Below, piece by piece: positions 62,137 through 64,000 of a DNA stretch of 64,000 nt; the first letter of the stretch is position 1; each line of letters starts with the position of its first letter. Both the position numbers and the translations under genes were made by a program. The stretch is taken from NCBI GenBank assembly GCA_020632925.1, contig JACKER010000007.1, forward strand, positions 372,001 to 436,000, written 5' to 3'. A model generated the notes under the pieces. The model was not told where the DNA came from. It ran no database searches and saw only the letters and a program-made list of their open reading frames with translations. This DNA is from Alphaproteobacteria bacterium. Lineage in GTDB: Bacteria > Myxococcota_A > UBA796 > GCA-2862545.

Positions 62137-63387
62137 ATGCGGGGAGCCTGGGTGCTGGTGTCGCTGTGGGCCGGGTGCACCACCAGCGACGGGACGACGA
62201 AGACCGATGTCGCGACGACGGACACGCCGACCGAGGAGACGGGGCAGACCACCACCCCGCCGGACCACACGGGCGTGACCACCACGACCACGGAGGAGGG
62301 CTTCTGCGCCGTCCGCCAGGTGTTCAACCGCAACTGCGTCGTGTGCCACAACGCCGCTGCTCCCCAGGGTGATCTGGACCTCCAGACCGATCCGTACGCG
62401 GCGGTGGTGGGCGTGACGAGCGCGGCGTACGGCGTCGTCCTCGTCCAGCCGAACGACCACGCGGGCTCCCTGCTGTGGCGCAAGATGGAGGGCGCGCAGG
62501 CAGCCGGCGAGGGCGATGCGATGCCGCCGCCCAACGGCGCCTCCGCGACCGACGTCCAGACCGTCCAGGACTGGATCGATGCGGGCGCGCCCGAGACCTG
62601 CGGCACCGGCGGCACCACCACCCCCGGGGCGTACCACCCCAAGGGCTGGGACGCGCCGGACGTGCACGGCATGGCGACCAAGTTCCAGACCGAGACCGAC
62701 TGTCGGGTCTGCCATGGCAGCGACCTGTCGGGGGGCTCGGCGAGCGTGTCCTGCACGAGCTGTCACGGCGCCGGCTGGGAGACGAACTGCACGTTCTGCC
62801 ACGGCGGGGTGCTGTCGACGACGGGCGCGCCGCCCGAGGACATCGACGACAACGACGACCCGGCGACCATCTCCTTCGTCCCGCACGAAGTCCACGGCGC
62901 GGGTCGCATCTCGCCGGTCTTCGACTGCGTCGTGTGCCACGACAAGCCGACGGACGCGCTGACCCCGGGCCACCTGTTCGACGACCCGACGGCCGGGGAG
63001 GCCGAGGTGGTGTTCAACATCGCCCCCGGGGCGTACGACGGGACGAACCGCTGCTCCAACCTGTACTGCCACGGCAACGGCTTGGGCAACAACGGGGCGG
63101 TGAACGCGGGGGCCGGTCCGCGGACCTGCCACTCCTGCCACCCGGACCGCACGACCTCGGGCCAGTGGGGTAAGATGAGCGGCGAGCACCGGCGCCACCT
63201 CAATGAGGGCTTCGAGTGCGAGACCTGCCACCAGGATGCGCAGGGGAGCACGGCGATCGACGTCCCCGCCCTCCACGTGAACGGCAACCCGGACGTCCGG
63301 CTGCCCCAGGGCATGAACTTCAACGCCCAGACCCAGCGCTGCGACGGCACCTGCCACGGTGAGCGACACAACAGCCGCCACTGGTGA
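62137..63387 (+). CDS. Multihaem c-type cytochrome lipoprotein
   Basis: A 416-residue lipoprotein (MRGAWVLVSLWAGC, then a Thr-rich linker). Seven canonical C-x2-C-H sites are visible (CVVCH, CRVCH, CTSCH, CTFCH, CVVCH, CHSCH, CETCH), plus CSNLYCH (C-x4-C-H) and CDGTCH (C-x3-C-H), so up to nine haems. The mix with C-x4-C-H recalls the Geobacter-type family with CxxxxCH sites (TIGR01904). Single-electron transfer at the cell surface or periplasm is likely. GGAGGGG precedes the ATG, and TAGGCT at 62113-62118 may be its -10. No cytochrome maturation genes are in the window. Confidence 0.88.
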   Translation: MRGAWVLVSLWAGCTTSDGTTKTDVATTDTPTEETGQTTTPPDHTGVTTTTTEEGFCAVRQVFNRNCVVCHNAAAPQGDLDLQTDPYAAVVGVTSAAYGVVLVQPNDHAGSLLWRKMEGAQAAGEGDAMPPPNGASATDVQTVQDWIDAGAPETCGTGGTTTPGAYHPKGWDAPDVHGMATKFQTETDCRVCHGSDLSGGSASVSCTSCHGAGWETNCTFCHGGVLSTTGAPPEDIDDNDDPATISFVPHEVHGAGRISPVFDCVVCHDKPTDALTPGHLFDDPTAGEAEVVFNIAPGAYDGTNRCSNLYCHGNGLGNNGAVNAGAGPRTCHSCHPDRTTSGQWGKMSGEHRRHLNEGFECETCHQDAQGSTAIDVPALHVNGNPDVRLPQGMNFNAQTQRCDGTCHGERHNSRHW

Positions 63388-63405
63388 CCGGCTGCTCGAA
63401 CGGGC

Positions 63406-64000
63406 TCAGCGAGCGAGGAGCTCGTCGGGCCAGTTGACCGGGTTCTCGAGGGCGAGCGGCTGGGCCAGCTCGACCATGGGCTCGAGCTCCGACCACAACG
63501 CCTGCGCCTCGGCGCTCGGGTTCGTGGGGTCGTACAGGTCGTTCAGCTCGGCGGGATCGGCTTGGAGGTCGAACATCCGCACCGTGCCGAACCACGAGAA
63601 GGTCATCTTCATGTGGTTCTGGACGACGCCGCTCGCGGGGCCGAGGCGCGCGATGGTGTTCATGAACCGCGGGCGGTCCTCGGGGGCTTCGCCGATCGGG
63701 GTGCCGGTGAGGCGCTCGTCCAGCGGCAGGCCGTAGAGCTGGAGGATCGTGGGGACCAGGTCGATCGAGCTCGTGGGCCCGTCCCAGCTGCCGGGGATGA
63801 TGTTGGGTGCCCAGAACCAGAGCAGACCCTCGGTCTCCTCGCGGAACAGCGAGTAGGCGTGTGTCTGGTTGCCGTGCTCCCAGAACTGCTCGCCGTGGTC
63901 CGTCCAGAACACGATCAACGTGTCGTCCAGCAGCCCGCGGGCCTGCATGTCGCCGAAGATCATCTGGAACTCGTCGTCCATGTGCGAGATGTCGCCGGCG
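63406..64000 (-). CDS. Sulfatase, C-terminal part (5' end outside window)
   Basis: The frame enters from the right edge (AGDISHMDDEFQMIF), and about 198 residues are visible. Alkaline-phosphatase-fold sulfatase features: LIVFWTDHGEQFWEHGNQTHAYSL (parts TDHGEQFWEHGNQTHAYSL), where the Asp-His pair binds metal and EHG is typical, then VPTILQLYGLP and MFDLQADPAELNDLYD, the common C-terminal block. The activation cysteine or serine lies outside, so its dependence on FGE cannot be judged. It is convergent with the multihaem gene, 18 bases apart. Confidence 0.85.
   Translation of the reverse strand, partial: AGDISHMDDEFQMIFGDMQARGLLDDTLIVFWTDHGEQFWEHGNQTHAYSLFREETEGLLWFWAPNIIPGSWDGPTSSIDLVPTILQLYGLPLDERLTGTPIGEAPEDRPRFMNTIARLGPASGVVQNHMKMTFSWFGTVRMFDLQADPAELNDLYDPTNPSAEAQALWSELEPMVELAQPLALENPVNWPDELLAR

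Overview
The window is very GC-rich, densely packed bacterial DNA with no rRNA, tRNA, CRISPR array, insertion sequence or integrase that I can see. Gene content suggests a Myxococcota (myxobacterial) or closely related deltaproteobacterial chromosome: many lipoproteins with very short signal peptides followed by Asp/Thr-rich linkers, FG-GAP, MopE, PPC and DUF1501 proteins, a Ser/Thr kinase fused to an AAA/TPR signalling module, an NtrC/HAMP-kinase pair, an HTTM protein and a TIGR02147 protein. This placement is an inference from family content. Starts are often GTG and sometimes TTG, and adjacent genes commonly overlap by 4 bases (GTGA/ATGA) or 1 base (TGATG).

Layout. 1-2000: tail of a tricorn-type S41 protease, slyX, a period-7 repeat region, a glyoxalase II-like hydrolase and an N-terminal remnant of a DUF3052 gene. 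2034-5595: four tightly coupled genes, two lipoproteins, a membrane-anchored protein and an HTTM protein. 5700-12340: GAF histidine kinase, an isolated tail-tube protein, a thioredoxin/thioesterase/exported-protein operon, a PpiC lipoprotein and an enoyl-ACP-reductase-like SDR. 12399-17452 (minus strand): thermolysin-family protease, a repeat-rich spacer, then an operon of two paralogous 25-cysteine lipoproteins and a formylglycine-generating-enzyme lipoprotein. 17474-22248: cysteine desulfurase, A-type Fe-S carrier and a large FG-GAP lipoprotein. 22253-28616: FemAB-like acyltransferase pair, ferritin-like protein, zinc-ribbon and LprI-like proteins, kbl and a sulfotransferase. 28617-29130: a non-coding, hairpin-rich spacer. 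29131-39831 (minus strand): MopE/beta-helix lipoprotein, DUF1501 and a c-heme partner, and two tandem propeller-like lipoproteins with poly-Asp linkers. 39909-45836: YdcF-like protein, SDR, YchJ-like protein, Cys-type sulfatase and a TRAP DctM-like permease. 45830-52314: kinase-AAA-TPR protein, methyltransferase, miaA and an MFS transporter behind a palindromic promoter. 52549-56375: sigma-54 two-component system and a PEGA-like protein. 56463-60495: two parvulin-type chaperones, pdxA and a cation-diffusion facilitator. 60506-64000: TIGR02147 gene with a small lipoprotein, a multihaem lipoprotein and the 3' end of a second sulfatase.

How the parts may work together. Much of the window serves the cell envelope: lipoproteins, periplasmic folding helpers and disulphide/thiol functions. 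Sulfate-ester chemistry appears as a sulfotransferase, two sulfatases and an FGE-type activator. The locus I consider most likely to be undescribed is the coupled operon at 15151-17452, in which an exported FGE-domain lipoprotein keeping both catalytic cysteines is co-translated with two paralogous cysteine-rich lipoproteins.
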